From Impatiens glandulifera (lineage: Eukaryota; Streptophyta; Magnoliopsida; Ericales; Balsaminaceae), in the NCBI RefSeq assembly GCF_907164915.1, contig NC_061862.1, positions 7,551,505 through 7,615,504 of the forward strand: a stretch of DNA of 64,000 nucleotides, in the 5' to 3' direction. Shown piece by piece: positions 43,040-56,640 of the stretch; within the stretch, counting starts at the first letter, position 1; the number at the start of each line of letters is the position of its first letter. The notes beneath the pieces are model-generated. The model worked only from the letters and a program-made list of their open reading frames with translations. It ran no database searches and had not been told where the DNA came from. Position numbers and translations under genes: made by a program.

Positions 43040-45300
43040 ATAAATTTGACATGTTACATAAAAGATTCAAAATATCAACATCTAACCGAATTCAAAATTG
43101 TGTCACAAGATTGTAACACTGCAACAAGATATTGTGAAACAGTTTGATTTCATACAATAAGATACAACGAGAGAACAACAACACTCAACTTGAAGACTAA
43201 AATCAATGCAGTCACAATTTTTGGCAAATCTAGCAACAAAATTGAATCAAGAAACATACATGTCATCAAAATCAAGAAAGAACTAAAATGAGCGTCATCA
43301 TCGACTTCAGCCCGAAAAGAGAACGTAGATGGAGATGAAATATTTTGCCGACCAGATGTAAATCTAACAAACAACAACCAACAATAACACAATAACATAA
43401 GACATAGTTTAAATTGGTAGGCACACAAACAACAATAAGCTTATTTTAAAGAATCCTAGAATTGATCGAGATAGGTTTGATGGAACTAATTCGACAGGGG
43501 TTAGGAGGGCGTGCCAGTTTTTCGGAAATTTCACAATCGAAGATAGTGACAAGTTGAATTATGCTATATATTTTTTACGGGCCGAGTTAGAATATGGGCG
43601 ACTAATTGTTTGATGGACCACACAATTTCGACATGGAGGGATGTATTTACAATGAAGTTCTATTAGCATTCCAACCAATAACTCTATACAACAAATTTTG
43701 GGGCAACTCAAAAAAAGTAAAGTTCTTATTTTGATTGATAGCGTTTATAGACGAAGGAAACACACACCAATTGGGTTGGGTTTTGACCTACGAGAAAATA
43801 ATCCGTTAGTAGTTACCATTGCAAATGAAGGTATTTTATATAGGATCGTGCAGAGGAAAATTAATTTACACTCAAGGTATGGACATTCAAATTAGGAGTC
43901 TGCAACATAGTTTAGGGGTTGATTGAATGACAAAGTTTAAACAAGTAAGCTAGAATTATCCAAAGCAATGAATGAAGACAAAGATCAATGGTTTAAAAAT
44001 ACGTTTCTACGGGATTAAGGATAAGATAACTTTCAATTTGATGTGTGTCGAGTCAGTGAGCAAAAAGCCAATAAAAAGGATTGGTTGTTTTGTGGGACAA
44101 ATATACCACATAAAAAATTAAGAAATCGTCTTCAAACAGAACAAACTGATCATAGAAGGACAACTAGAATTGTCCATTCAAAAGGTAATTGAAAAGTACC
44201 GCAATGTTTTCAAAGAACCAAGCCAGTTGCCTGCCTCCAATTCTATTAACTGGTCATTCTATTAATCTCAAACGATTCCACCAAATTTGAGACTATACCT
44301 TTATCCCTTTATTTGTTTATCATGTTATCTTAGTTAAGAAAAATGATGGAATATGGATGTTTTGTGTAGACTACATACAACTAAATGAAATCAGAATCAA
44401 GGATAAGTACCATATACATGTAGTGGACGTGTTACTGTATCAACTTTATGAAGCAACATTTTTCATCAACCTCGACGTATGTGTGAATTATCATCAAATA
44501 AGGGTCAAAGAAGAGGACATTCACAACACTATTTTCAGAACTCATTCTAGATTATATGAATTCAGAGCGATGGCATTCGAATTATCAAATGTACCTGCAA
44601 CATTCTAAGTATTAATAATTGAAATATTTTCGAGAATGGCTAAGAAAATATTTTATTAGTATTTTTTTATGATATTATTTTATACAGTTATATTATGGAA
44701 TTACATCTAAGGTATTTTGATGAAGTTATGAAAATTCTAAAAAAAATAGTCTATTGTTAAAATGATCAAAATGCTTATTTGGATTAATGAAGTAGGAACA
44801 TCTAGGTTATTTTTCTTGGGCAGGTCATTATCGAAGATTCTTATGCAACTTTGGAACTATTAACAAACTATTACATGGATTTACACAAGAATGATATGTT
44901 TAAATGGACTGAAAACGCAGAGAAGATATTTAAAACTTTGAAAGAGGCTCTTACTACCACTCCGATATTAGTTTACCTGATTTTTCGGTTGATCTCAAAA
45001 TAGAAACAGATGCCTGCATTGGCGCGGTATTGATGTAGAAAGAAATACTCATCGCATATCTGAGAAAATCACTATCTAAGAGACATTTATGTTTTTATAC
45101 ATATGAGAATAAACTGTTGGCAGTATCTAAGTGAAGATATTACCTTTATGTTAGGCATTTTCATTATCAAGATAAAATGTTCTGATGAAGAAAAATATTA
45201 CTACAGTCCTTCAACAAACATGGTTATCAAAGTTATTGAAATTTAATTATATCATAATGTACAATAGGGGAAAAACAAATGTTGTGACCTAGGAAGGTAC
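43040..45300 (+). pseudogene. Decayed Gypsy copy I
   Basis: Begins with the shared leader block (TTTGACATGTTACATAAAA), then gag (from about 43452, RFDGTNS, FFGNFTIEDSDKLNYAIYFLRAELE), a protease remnant (LILIDS, 43725; the active-site SGSTHS is deleted), RT (44320-44610, MFCVDYIQLNEIRIKDKY, YHQIRVKEEDIHN) and RNase H (44890-45290). The shared TAA in ATFQ, TAT in the YxDD box and TAG after ARY..LM are present. Confidence 0.82.
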
Positions 45301-46290
45301 ATAAAGTCAGCAATGCATAAACACGAGAGATTCAACTTCATAAGAGATTATAAAAGATGTTAGTACTGTAAAAGATTATAGAAGTAGTACTAGTTAAAGT
45401 TGTTAGCAGTTGATAGATAGTTAGATAATCAACCGTCTATATATGAGTAGTATAAATAGATAGACAAATATAATGTAATAATTTATGTTTTCTTTTTTTG
45501 GAAAATGACTTATTGTCATTTACTAAAACCCCAAAGAGATATAAGAGTTCAATCCAAACAAGACAACCCTTGCCCTAATAAAGAAGCTTTTATTAGTAAT
45601 TTTTATGATATTTTTTATATACAGTTCTAATATGGAACTACATAACAAGGTATATTGAGGATGTTTTGAACATTCTATAAAATAGTCAATTGGTAAAGCG
45701 ATCAAAATGCTTATTTGAATTAAAGAAACAAGAATATCTAGGTCATTTTTTGGGCATCAAAGCATTAAGTGGCTTTCTTGGGCATCAAAGCATAATGTAC
45801 AATAGGGGAAAGACAAATTTTGTGACCCGGGAAGGTACATGAATTCAACAATACATATACACGAAAGATTCAGCCTCATAGAAGATTATAAAAGTTGTTA
45901 GTAGTGTAAAAGATTATTGAAGTAGTTACTAATTGTTTATGAGTGTCCATACATGAATAGTATAAATAGATAAGGCAAATATGATGTAATAATTTCTGAA
46001 TTTTTGTTTGTTTTGGGAAATGACTTATTGTCATTTAATAAAACCCAAAAAAAGGAAAAGAGATACAAGGGTTCAATCAAGACAAGGCAGCTTTTTCCTT
46101 GAGATAAAAGAGTCATCAACAAAACAAAGATATATCCTAATGACAACAAAAACAATAACAAACCGTAATAATTTTTGATTTCTTCCTAATGGAATGGGGC
46201 TCAGCACCTTCGTTCTTCTGCTCCCCATTTCTGATTCAATCTGTCTCGTCTCTATTCCTTATCTTCTATTATAATTCTCTCTCCTTGCAT
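45301..46290 (+). mobile_element. Gypsy LTR-like segments, duplicated, with a retroposon
   Basis: Two copies of an LTR-like block (45301-45480 and 45820-46290; shared GTATAAATAGATAGACAA) flank a 225-bp RT scrap (45590-45815). The second copy holds a 169-bp insertion (45996-46164) with a 10-bp duplication GTAATAATTT. On the - strand it ends like a LINE 3' tail (TATCTCTTTT...TTTATTAAATGAC). A related piece of the same insertion is at 45495-45590 in the first copy. Confidence 0.65.
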
Positions 46291-47030
46291 GTCAATGAAG
46301 TTTGTTTACATTTAACATTTTTTAGAACGAAGAGTCAAGTAGAACAATTCGATACACATGGTAGACTGGTTCTAATAGTAGTGTCATCCAAACATCTTCC
46401 AGCTGTAAGTAGAAAGCTTAGACTAGCCATTATTATTTCATAATTGTATTGAAGATTCTCATTTTTCAAGTTCTGCTCAGGTTGCTTTCGTTAGCGTGGT
46501 ACCTTAACCATTACAGACGATCTGACTAGCACTTTCTTTAGCATTCATACTTGCATTTAGATAATTTCTACCCCAATGGGACAAACTCCAACAGCTATAT
46601 TGAAGATATAATTTGTATGACAACAGTAACAACATTATTTTGTACAATCGTATCTATTTTAACATTTAGATAAAAGTTCTTCCACACTAGTTTTTGTCTT
46701 ATCTACCTTAATGCCAGGGGATTCTCATTACCATAAGTATGATCTATACCAAGATTATTGCTAGAATGCATAGAAATCATACCTTGATTGACATCATTTA
46801 TCCTGGATCTCGGATCCTTTATAAATCCTGTTATTACGAGAAACATTAATCATTTTTAGATCGCCCTTGCAACAAAATCGGCCACTAGCATCGTCCAAGG
46901 AAGAGAGAAACTTCATTGTCATGAGCCGTTATTGAAAAGAGATTACGCATATATAAAATTTTGTCAAACATTTTTTTCAATAATTTTATATTCAACATTT
47001 TTCTATATCCAAAATTTTAATTTATAAAGG
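46291..47030. other. Noncoding stretch, no element recognised
   Basis: No convincing coding frame or terminal repeats; moderately AT-rich. Confidence 0.45.
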
Positions 47031-47720
47031 CAACATAATGAGTGAATCCGCCTCATTTGTTTTTGTCACCGCAATGACAACAAAATAAGCTTATATGATT
47101 TTCTTATAAAATAGTAGACCAAATAATTAAGAGAATATGCAGAAAAATGAAATATTTCTATAATTTTAAACTAAAACTATATTTCTATTTCTCAAATTTC
47201 AAGCAACCCAAAAATATTTCTAATTCCCAAACTAATACAATTCACGAAAATATAAATCACTATAAAACTAACATTAATAAATGATATTATTCTCATTATT
47301 TTTGTACTTTTGTGTTTCTATCCACGCCGAACAACAAAATATATTAAATATTATTTTTATGACAAAAGAAACTAAACAAGAAAATATGCATAAATAAAGT
47401 GATATTTTTTAAAAATAAACTCAACCTTAATAATTTAATCATTTAATACTTAATATTTTTTAAATCCAAATTCACAATTTAAGTGATATTGCCTTATAAT
47501 AAACAAAGATAATAAGTATAACTGAATTATTCTGAAATACAATGAGTTAAATTATTTGATATTTAATATATTTCACAAATTTAAAATCTCAATATTATAG
47601 AACCACTTAATTAAGTGATGTTGTCTCATAATTTTCAAAATATTTTTTTGTGTTTAATATCGGACAGCAAAATAGGCTTAACAAATTAATTATGAAAAAA
47701 GTAGATAAATTATTTTGAGA
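47030..47720. repeat. Diverged left edge of the satellite array
   Basis: Two to three strongly diverged, longer monomers (about 200-240 bp), recognised by GAGAATATGCAGAAA, ACAACAAAATA and ATTTCTCAA..AAA phrases. Confidence 0.65.
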
Positions 47721-50345
47721 ATATGAATAAATGAAAATGAAGTATTCTCAAACATAATGTTTCTTAAATTGCAAGTTTAATTTTATTTCTCAAGTCATAA
47801 ATCGAAAGCAACAAAAATCTCATACAACTAACATTAGTAAAATGCCCCCAATTCCTTTTGAACTTTTCTTTGTGGTTTTATCCATAAGGGTCAACTAGTC
47901 TGAGAATATGCACAAATGAAATGAAGTATTCTCAAACATAATTTTCTTTAATTTAAAACTTGATTATATTTCTCAAGTAAAAAATCGAAAGCCACGAAAA
48001 TCTCATAACTAGACAATTAACATTAGTAAAATGCCCCAATTCCTTTTCAACTTTTCTTTGTGGTTTTATCCATAAGGGTCAACTAGTTTGAGAATATGCA
48101 TAAATGAAATGAAGTATTCTCAAACATAGTTTTTCTTAAATTGCAAGTTTAATTATATTTCTCGAGTCACAAATAGAAAGCCACGAAAATCTCATAACTA
48201 ACATTAGTAGAATGCCCCCAATTTCTTTTGAACTTTTTCTTATTGGTTTTATCTATAAGGGTCAGCTAGTCTGAGAATATGCATAAATGAAATGAAGTTT
48301 CTCAAACATAGTATTTCTTTAATTTCAAACTTCATTATATTTCTCAAGTCACCAATCGAAAGCCACGAAAATCTCATAACTAGACAATTAACATTAGTAA
48401 AATGTCCCAATTTCTTTTGAACTTTTCTTTGTGGTTTTATCCATAAGGGTCAACTAGTCTGAGAATATGCATAAATGAAATGAAGTATTCTCAAACATAA
48501 TTTTCTTTAATTTAAAACTTGATTATATATTTCTCAAGTAAAAAATCGAAAGCCACGAAAATGTCATAACTAGACAATTAACATTAGTAAAATGCCCCAA
48601 TTCCTTTTCAACTTTTCTTTGTGGTTTTATCCATAAGGGTCAACTAGTTTGAGAATATGCATAAATGAAATGAAGTATTCTCAAACATAGTTTTTCTTAA
48701 ATTGTAAGTTTAATTATATTTCTCGAGTCACAAATAGAAAGCCACGAAAATCTCATAACTAACATTAGTAGAATGCCCCCAATTTCTTTTGAACTTTTTC
48801 TTATTGGTTTTATCTAAACGGGTCAGCTAGTATGAGAATATGCATAAATGAAATGAAGTTTCTCAAACATAGTATTTCTTTAATTGCAAACTTGATTATA
48901 TTTCTCAAGTCACCAATCGAAAGCCACGAAAATCTCATAACTAGACAATTAACATTAGTAAAATGTCCCAATTTCTTTTGAACTTTTCTTTGTGGTTTTA
49001 TCCATAAGGATCAACTAGTATGAGAATATGCATAAATGAAATGAAGTATTCTCAAACATAATTTTCTTTAATTTAAAACTTGATTATATATTTCTCAAGT
49101 AAAAAATCGAAAGCCACGAAAATGTCATAACTAGACAATTAACATTAGTAAAATGCCCCAATTCCTTTTCAACTTTTCTTTGTGGTTTTATCCATAAGGG
49201 TCAACTAGTTTGAGAATATGCATAAATGAAATGAAGTATTCTCAAACATAGTTTTTCTTAAATTGTAAGTTTAATTATATTTCTCGAGTCAGAAATAGAA
49301 AGCCACGAAAATCTCATAACTAGACAACTAACATTAGTAGAATGCCCCCAATTTCTTTTGAACTTTTTCTTTGTGGTTTTATCTATAAGGGTCAACTAGT
49401 TTGAGAATATGCATAAATGAAATGAAGTTTCTCAAACATAGTATTCCTTTAATTGCAAACTTGATTATATTTCTCAAGTCACCAATCGAAAGCCACGAAA
49501 ATCTCATAACTAGACAATTAACATTAGTAAAATGTCCCAATTTTTTTGAACTTTTCTTTGTGGTTTTATCCATAAGGGTCAACTAGTCTGAGAATATGCA
49601 TAAATGAAATTAAGTATTCTCAAACATAATTTTCTTTAATTTAAAACTTGATTATATTTCTCAAGTAAAAAATCGAAAGCCACGAAAATCTCATAACTAG
49701 ACAATTAACATTAGTAAAATGCCCCAATTCCTTTTCAACTTTTCTTTGTGGTTTTATCCATAAGGGTCAACTAGTTTGAGAATATGCATAAATGAAATGA
49801 AGTATTCTCAAACATAGTTTTTCTTAAATTGTAAGTTTAATTATATTTCTCGAGTCAGAAATAGAAAGCCACGAAAATCTCATAACTAGACAACTAACAT
49901 TAGTAGAATGCCCCCAATTTCTTTTGAACTTTTTCTTTGTGGTTTTATCTATAAGGGTCAACTAGTCTGAGAATATGCATAAATGAAATGAAGTTTCTCA
50001 AACATAGTATTCCTTTAATTGCAAACTTGATTATATTTCTCAAGTCACCAATCGAAAGCCACGAAAATCTCATAACTAGACAATTAACATTAGTAAAATA
50101 TCCCAATTTTTTTTGAACTTTTCTTTGTGGTTCTATCCATAAGGGTCAACTATTATGAGAATATTCATAAATGAAATGAAGTAATCTCAAACATGATGTT
50201 TCTTTAATTACAAAATTGATTATATTTCTCAAATCACAAGTAAAAAGCCACGAAAATATCATAACTAGACAAGTAACATTAGTAAAATGCCCCAATTCGT
50301 TTTGAACTTTTCTTTATAGTTTTATCCATAAAGGTCAATAAAATA
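47721..50345. repeat. ~187-bp satellite with three-monomer higher-order repeat
   Basis: About 14 head-to-tail monomers marked by GAGAATATGCATAAATGAAA. Three types alternate in fixed order: A (AACATAATTTTCTTTAATTT), B (AACATAGTTTTTCTTAAATT) and C (AACATAGTATTTCTTTAATT). The A marker recurs at 47935, 48494, 49055 and 49623, so the A-B-C unit is about 559-568 bp and is present four times. Monomers one HOR apart are nearly identical; neighbours differ more. No coding content. Confidence 0.95.
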
Positions 50346-51010
50346 GACTTGTCAAATTATTTTTAAAAGACTTAAGCAACTAGGTAAAAGAATATCAAAT
50401 ATTATCACAAAATCAAATACTATCGAGTCAACTTTTAAAGTTATATCGCCCCATGTTTTTTTAAATGATGTTTTTGTGTCTATACTCGCAAAGGACAACA
50501 AAATATATTTATAAAATTAATTTTCAAAAAGATAGACTAACTAGTCAAGAAAATAGGTAGAAATGAAGTATTCTCTAATATAATACACTTCTATCATTTG
50601 AAACTGAATACTTCTCTAAAGTTCAAAATCAGAAGGCATGAAAATACCAATCACTATAAACCAACATTAGTAAGTTATATTGTTTCCATTCTTTTTGAAG
50701 TTTTTTTGTGATTCTATGAGAACAACAAAATATTTTTAACAAATTATTTTAAAGATTAAAACAACTAAGAATGAGAATATGTAGAAATGATGTATTCTCA
50801 ACCATAGTGTTATAATTCTATAAAACAAAATCAAAATACTATAGAGCCAACCTTAATTAAGTGATATCACCACATTCCCCATATTATTAGAAATATTCTC
50901 TGTGTTTGTAATTGCAATAAAAAACAACCAATTAAGTATATAATATTACTTTTTGAAAAAAATAGATCAACTATTCAAGAGAATATGCAGAAATTAAGTA
51001 TTCTCTAACA
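50346..51010. repeat. Diverged right edge of the satellite array
   Basis: Three diverged monomers of 200-240 bp (GAATATGTAGAAATGATGTATTC, shortened; ATTCTCTAACATAAT). The same longer monomer occurs as two copies at 55340-55610 and as a scrap near 12600. Confidence 0.7.
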
Positions 51011-53045
51011 TAATACTTCTGTAATTTGAAATCAAATTGACATGTTACATAAAAAATTCAAGAACATCAACATCTAACCGAATCCAAAATTTTGTCACAA
51101 GACCGTAGCACTACAACAAGATAATGTGAAATTCAACTTGAAGACATCAATGTAGTCACCATTTTTGGCAAATCTAACAGAAAAAATTGAATCAAGAAAC
51201 ATACATGTCAACAAAATCAAGGAAGAACTCAAAGGAGCGTCATCATCGACTTCAGCACGAAAAGAGAACGTAGATGGAGATGAAATATTTTGCCTATCAG
51301 ATGTAAATATAAAAAACAAACAACTATAACAAAAGATAGAAGTTTAAATTAGTAGGACTACAAACAACATGAGCTTATTTTAAAGAATCCTATAATTGAT
51401 CAAGACAAATTTGATAGAACTAATTCAATAGGGTTAGGAGGGCGAACCAACTTTTCGAAAATTTCACAATCGAAGATAGTGACAAGGTGAATTATGCTAT
51501 ATATTTTTTACGGGCCGAGCTGGAACATGGGTTACTAATTATTTGATGGACCACATGGTTTTGACGTGGAGGGATGTATTCACGAATGAAGTTCTATTAA
51601 CGTTTCAACCAATAACTCTATACTAAAAATTTTAGGGCAACTCAAAAAAAGGAAAGATCTTATTTTGATTGATAGTGGGAGTACACATTCGTTGATAGAC
51701 GAAGGAAATGCACACCAATTGGGTTGGGTTTTAACCTACGAGAAAATAATCCGTTAGTATTTACCATTGAAGATGAAGGTTCTTTATATAGGATCGTGCA
51801 AAGGAAAATTAATTTACACTCGAGGTATGGACACTCAAATTGCTGAAATATAGTTTAGGGTTGATTGGATGAGAAAGATTAAACAATTAAGCTGGAAATA
51901 TCCAAAGCAATGAATGAAGACAAGGATCAATGATTTAAAAATACATTTATACGGGACTAAGGATAAGAGAACTTTCAATTTGATGAGTGTGAGTCAGTGA
52001 GCTAAAAACTATTAAGAAAGGATTGGGTTGTTTCGTAGGACAATTATACCATATAGAAATTAAGCAATCTTCATAAAATAGAACAAAGCGATCATAAAAG
52101 GATAACCAGACTTGTCCATTCAAAAGTTAATTGAAAAGTACCTCACTGTTTTCATAGAACCAAACCAGTTGCCTGCCTGTCTCCAATTCAAAAAACTTTT
52201 CAATTCAAAAAACTGATCATTCTAATAATCTCAAACGATTCCACCAAATCTGAGACTATACCTTTATCCCTATTCAAAAAAGGCTTCAGTAGCAGAGATG
52301 AAGTGGGTTGGGTTTATAAGAAACAACACAAGTTTTTTTGTTTATCCGATTATCTTTGTTAAGAATAAGGATGGAACATGGATATTTTGTGTAGAGTACA
52401 TACAACAAAATGAAATCACAATCAAGGATAAGTACCTTATATCTGTAGTGGACGAGTTACTGGATGAGCTCTATGAAGCAACGATTTTCATCAACCTCGA
52501 CATATGTGCGGATTATCATCAAATAAGGGTCAGAGAAGAGGACATTCACAACACTGTTTTCAGAACTCATTCTAGACTGTATGAATTCAAGAGTAATGAC
52601 ATTCGGATTATCAAATTCAACTGCAACATTCTAAGTATTAATAATTGAAATATTTTCGAGTATGGCCAAGGAAAGTTATTATTAGTATTTTTTTATGATA
52701 TTCTTATATACAGTTCTAATATGGAACTACATCTATGGTATTTTGAGAAAGTTATGAAAATTCTTAAAAAACAGTATAATGGTTAGCGATCAAAATGTTT
52801 ATTTGGATTAAAGAAGCGGGAATATCTAGATCATTTCTTAGGCATCAAAGCATTAAGAGGCTTTCATGGCAGGGTATTATCAAAGATTCGTATGCAACTC
52901 AAGAAGGGTATGTCTAAATGGACTGAAAATACAGAGAAGGTATTTAAAACTTTGAAAGAGGCTCTAACCACCACTCCAATTTTATTAAAAACTTTGAAAG
53001 AGGCTCTAATTACCACTCCAATTTTATTATTACCTGATTTTTCAG
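51011..53045 (+). pseudogene. Decayed Gypsy copy II
   Basis: Leader block (51030), gag (51385-51600), a protease remnant with LIDSGSTHSLIDEG (51667-51708, containing the retroviral-type DSG active site), RT (52330-52650, FCVEYIQQNEITIKDKYLISVVDELLDELYEATIFINLDICADYHQI) and a short RNase H. It ends at ACCTGATTTTTCAGGTTGAT and is followed at once by the leader of copy III. Confidence 0.82.
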
Positions 53046-53061
53046 GTTGATTTCAAACAAC

Positions 53062-54895
53062 AGTTGAAAATCAAATTGACATGTTAAATAAAAATTCAAG
53101 AACATCAACATCTAACAGAATCCAAAATTTTGTCACAAGACCGTAGTGCTACAACAAGATAATGTGAAACAAGAACACTCAACTTGAAGACATCAATGTA
53201 GTCACCATTTTTGGAAAATCTAACAGCAAAATTGAATCAAGGAAGAACTCAAAGGAGCGTCATCATCCACTTCAGCACGAAAAGAGAACGTAGATGGAGA
53301 TGAAATATTTTGCCGACCAGATGAAAATCTAACAAACAACCAACTATAACAAAAGATAGAGGTTTAAATTAGTAGGACTACAAACAACATGAAGCTTATT
53401 TTAAAGAATCCTAAAATTGATCAAGACAAATTTGATAGAACTAATTCGACAAGAGTTAGGAGGGCAAACCAGTTTTTCGAAAATTTCACAATCGAAAATA
53501 GTGACAAGGTGAATTATGCTATATATTTTTTACGGGCCCAGCTGGAACATGAGTTACTAATTATTTGATGAACCACAAGGTTTCAACGTGGAGGGATGTA
53601 TTCACGAATGAAGTTCTATTAACGTTTCAACAAATAACTCTATACTAAAAATTTTGGGGCAACTCAAGAAAAGGAAAGATCTAATTTTGATTGATAGTGG
53701 AAGTACTCATTCATTTATAGACGAAGAAAATGCACGTCAATTGGGTTGGGTTTTGACCTACGAGAAAATAATCCATTAGTAGTTACCATTGCAGATGAAG
53801 GTTCTTTATATAGGATCGTGCAAAGGAAAATTAATTTACACTCAAGGTATGGACACTCAAATTGTTGCAACATAGTTTAGAGTTAATTGGATGAGAAAGA
53901 TTAAACAAGTAAGCTGGAAGTATCCAAAGCAATGAATGAAGACAATGATCAATGATCAATTTGATGAGTGTGAGTCAGTGAGCAAAAAGCTATTAAGAAA
54001 GTATCGGGTTGTTTCGTAGGACAAATATAGGACATAGAAATTAAGCAATCTTCATCGAATAGAACAAACCGATCATAAAAGAATAACCAGACTTGTCCAT
54101 TCAAAAGTTAATTGAAAAGTACCTTACTATTTTCATAGAACCAAACCAGCTGCCTGCCTCCAATTCAAAAAAAATCAATTCAAAAAACTGATCATTCTAA
54201 TAATCTCAAACGATTCCACCAAATCTGAGACTATACCTTTATCTCTATTCAGAAAAGGCTTTAGTATAAGAGATAAAGAAAGTTAGGTTTATAAGAAACA
54301 ACACATGTTTATTTGTTTATCTGATTATCCTAGTTAAGAATAAGGATGGAACATTGATATTTTGTGTAGACTACATACAACAAAATGAAATCACAATCAA
54401 GGATAAGTACATTATATATGTAGTGAACGAGTTACTGGATGAGCTTCATGAAGCAACGATTTTCATCAACCTCGACTTATGTGCAGATTATCATCAAATA
54501 AGGGTCAGAGAAGAGGACATCCACAATACTGTTTTCAGAACTCATTCTGGACTGTATAAATTCAGAGTAATGACATTCGAATTATCATATTCAACTACAA
54601 CATTACAACATTCTAAGTATTAATAATTGAAATAATTTCGAGAATGGCCAAGAAAATGTATTATTAGTATTTTTATGATATTCTTATTTACAGTTCTAAT
54701 ATGGAACTACATCTAAGGTATTTTGAGGAAGTTATGAAAATTCTAAAAAAACAGTATATTGGTAGAGCAATGCTTATTTGGATTAAAAAGCAGGAATATC
54801 TTGATCATTTTTTGGGCATCAAAGCATTATGAGGCTTTCTTGGGCAGGGTATTATCGAAGATTCGTATGCAGGTTGGAACTATTAACAAATTATA
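53062..54895 (+). pseudogene. Decayed Gypsy copy III, in tandem with copy II
   Basis: Same order as copy II, offset about 2.04 kb. Gag near 53405, protease LIDSGSTHSFIDEE (53692-53733), RT 54310-54620 (FCVDYIQQNEITIKDKYIIYVV, ADYHQIRVREEDIHN). It breaks in the region before RNase H and has the shared ATTCTAAG stop and TATGAT change. Confidence 0.82.
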
Positions 54896-56061
54896 ACATG
54901 GTTTGGCTCTAGAACAAATTTTATAACCATTATATGGTTTTATAAGAAGACAATATCATAAAATATAAAAATAGGACCTATGCCAATAAATTATAACCAT
55001 TCTTAATAGCAGCAACTGCATGGAATGACATTCGGGTATGCAAGACACATATATGAGAATCAAAACCAACTTACAACTTCTATAGTTTTATCATAAAATT
55101 GAAATAAGACTACCTACTCTACAATAACAATAGTACATGCTTTTGATTTAATATGCAATTAAAATTGTGACATGGAAAATAAAAATCATTCAAACAACAG
55201 AAATTTAAACATATCTGAGTTTTTTATTTTTAAAATTAGCAAAGATCATCTCTGTATTGCTTGTTATTGTAATCCACAATCTCCCTGATGATAATTGCCA
55301 CTGCAACTCTCCCATTAAGGATTAATCCCAGAATAACCATTAAATACATAATTAATATTTGTGTTTGTATCCCCGCAGAAAACAAAGTAGGCTTATCAAA
55401 TTACTTTTGAAAAAGAGCAGAGAAAATAAAATGATTTTATTAATCTTAATATATTTCTCTAGTCCAAAATCACAAGCATTAAAATTCATCCATTTAAAGT
55501 TAACATTAATAAAGTGATTTTTTTTTTAACTTTTCATAGTGCTTGTATCTTCATCGAGCAAGAAAATAGGCTTATCAAGTTACTTTAGATAATAACTTAA
55601 ATAACCATGAAACTTGTAGAATTTAGAGTACCCTTAAATGTCTTTAGGATAAAATTTCAAGAAATTATTGTCTTGAATTTAATGCATCTTATTTAAATAA
55701 CATGTGCGGCTAATTTCATATAACTTATTGTCCATAGTTTCTTGTGTCTTCTTATAATACATATCTTGAACTTTATTAGATATTATATGTTTAACAAATT
55801 AGGTAAGATTTATTATTGGTTAGAAAGAATGGAGAAGTAAAAAAATATTGATTAGATATTAAGTTTTTTCCTTTCCAAGAGATGAATATTGCAGTATGAA
55901 CTTAGTGTAGTACTTAAAATTCAAACAAATTATAACTATGTAGAATGACGGATATCCTGTAAAAGAGTGAGGCTTCTATAATGTTATAACCTAGAAGAGA
56001 CGTGATCTAATTCTACGGACGTGTTCTTACAAGAAAACTAAAGTGAAAAATTATAACTAAA
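54896..56061. other. Noncoding flank of Gypsy copies
   Basis: 54940-55290 is similar to 14570-14830. 55340-55610 holds two diverged monomers of the satellite family. The remainder is AT-rich without recognised genes. Confidence 0.5.
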
Positions 56062-56640
56062 GTGTTATACCAGCATCATGAGGAAGCATTTATGGCAGGA
56101 ATATGTATATCAGGATCAGCATCTGGTTATCTCCTCATAGGACTGGTTATTATCATCTTAAACTTACATAAACTCTGTAAAAGAGGAAACAAACAAGAAC
56201 AGAGAGATGAAAGACGGGCGAAAAGAGCTACCTCTATAAGTGACGACAGTCTCGAAATGAAGCCAAGCAAAACATTGGGCCTTGTGAACGAGAGTGGTGT
56301 GATGATGTCTTCGTCGATGATCAGTATTTCGAGCTTGATTGTGAACGGTTTAAGATTCGAGGATTTGCTTTAGGCCAGGCAGAGCTGTTGGGGAGAGGAA
56401 ACATGGAACCTTTTACACGATGACATGCGATGGCGGAATTGAGTTGGTGGTGAAGAGGGTGAAGGATTGGACAATCAAAGGTAACGACTTTAGACAAAGA
56501 ATGAAGAGATTGTGAGAGATTAGGCATCCAAATGTGTTGTCAGCCATGGAGCAAGAGTCTGAGACTTGAGCAGTAGGCTGAACATGGCAGCCTCCATTGG
56601 AGATGTTCATTAGAAGAGAGCTTCACCGAGAAAGGGCTTT
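56062..56640 (+). pseudogene. Captured LRR receptor-like kinase fragment
   Basis: Open frame 56062-56373 gives a transmembrane segment (GYLLIGLVIIILNLHKLCKR), a basic stop-transfer stretch and a juxtamembrane region ending VNGLRFEDLL. After a stop and a shift, the kinase N-lobe follows (AELLGRGKHGTFY, ELVVKRVKDWTIKGNDFRQRM, IRHPNVLSAME). The blocks match the probable-inactive receptor kinases of the At2g26730/PRK type in order. It ends abruptly at about 56600, where Gypsy RT sequence begins in the same order as at 13190. Confidence 0.7.

Noticed and set aside
42545..43116. Two open frames (68 and 152 codons) with a Pro/Thr-rich or mixed product
   Set aside because: They run through unrelated segments (GC-rich stretch, G-rich motif, Gypsy RNase H scrap) and match no family.
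47721..50345. Calling this array the centromere
   Set aside because: Only about 14 monomers in 2.6 kb; no evidence of CENH3 or of megabase arrays can be had from this window.
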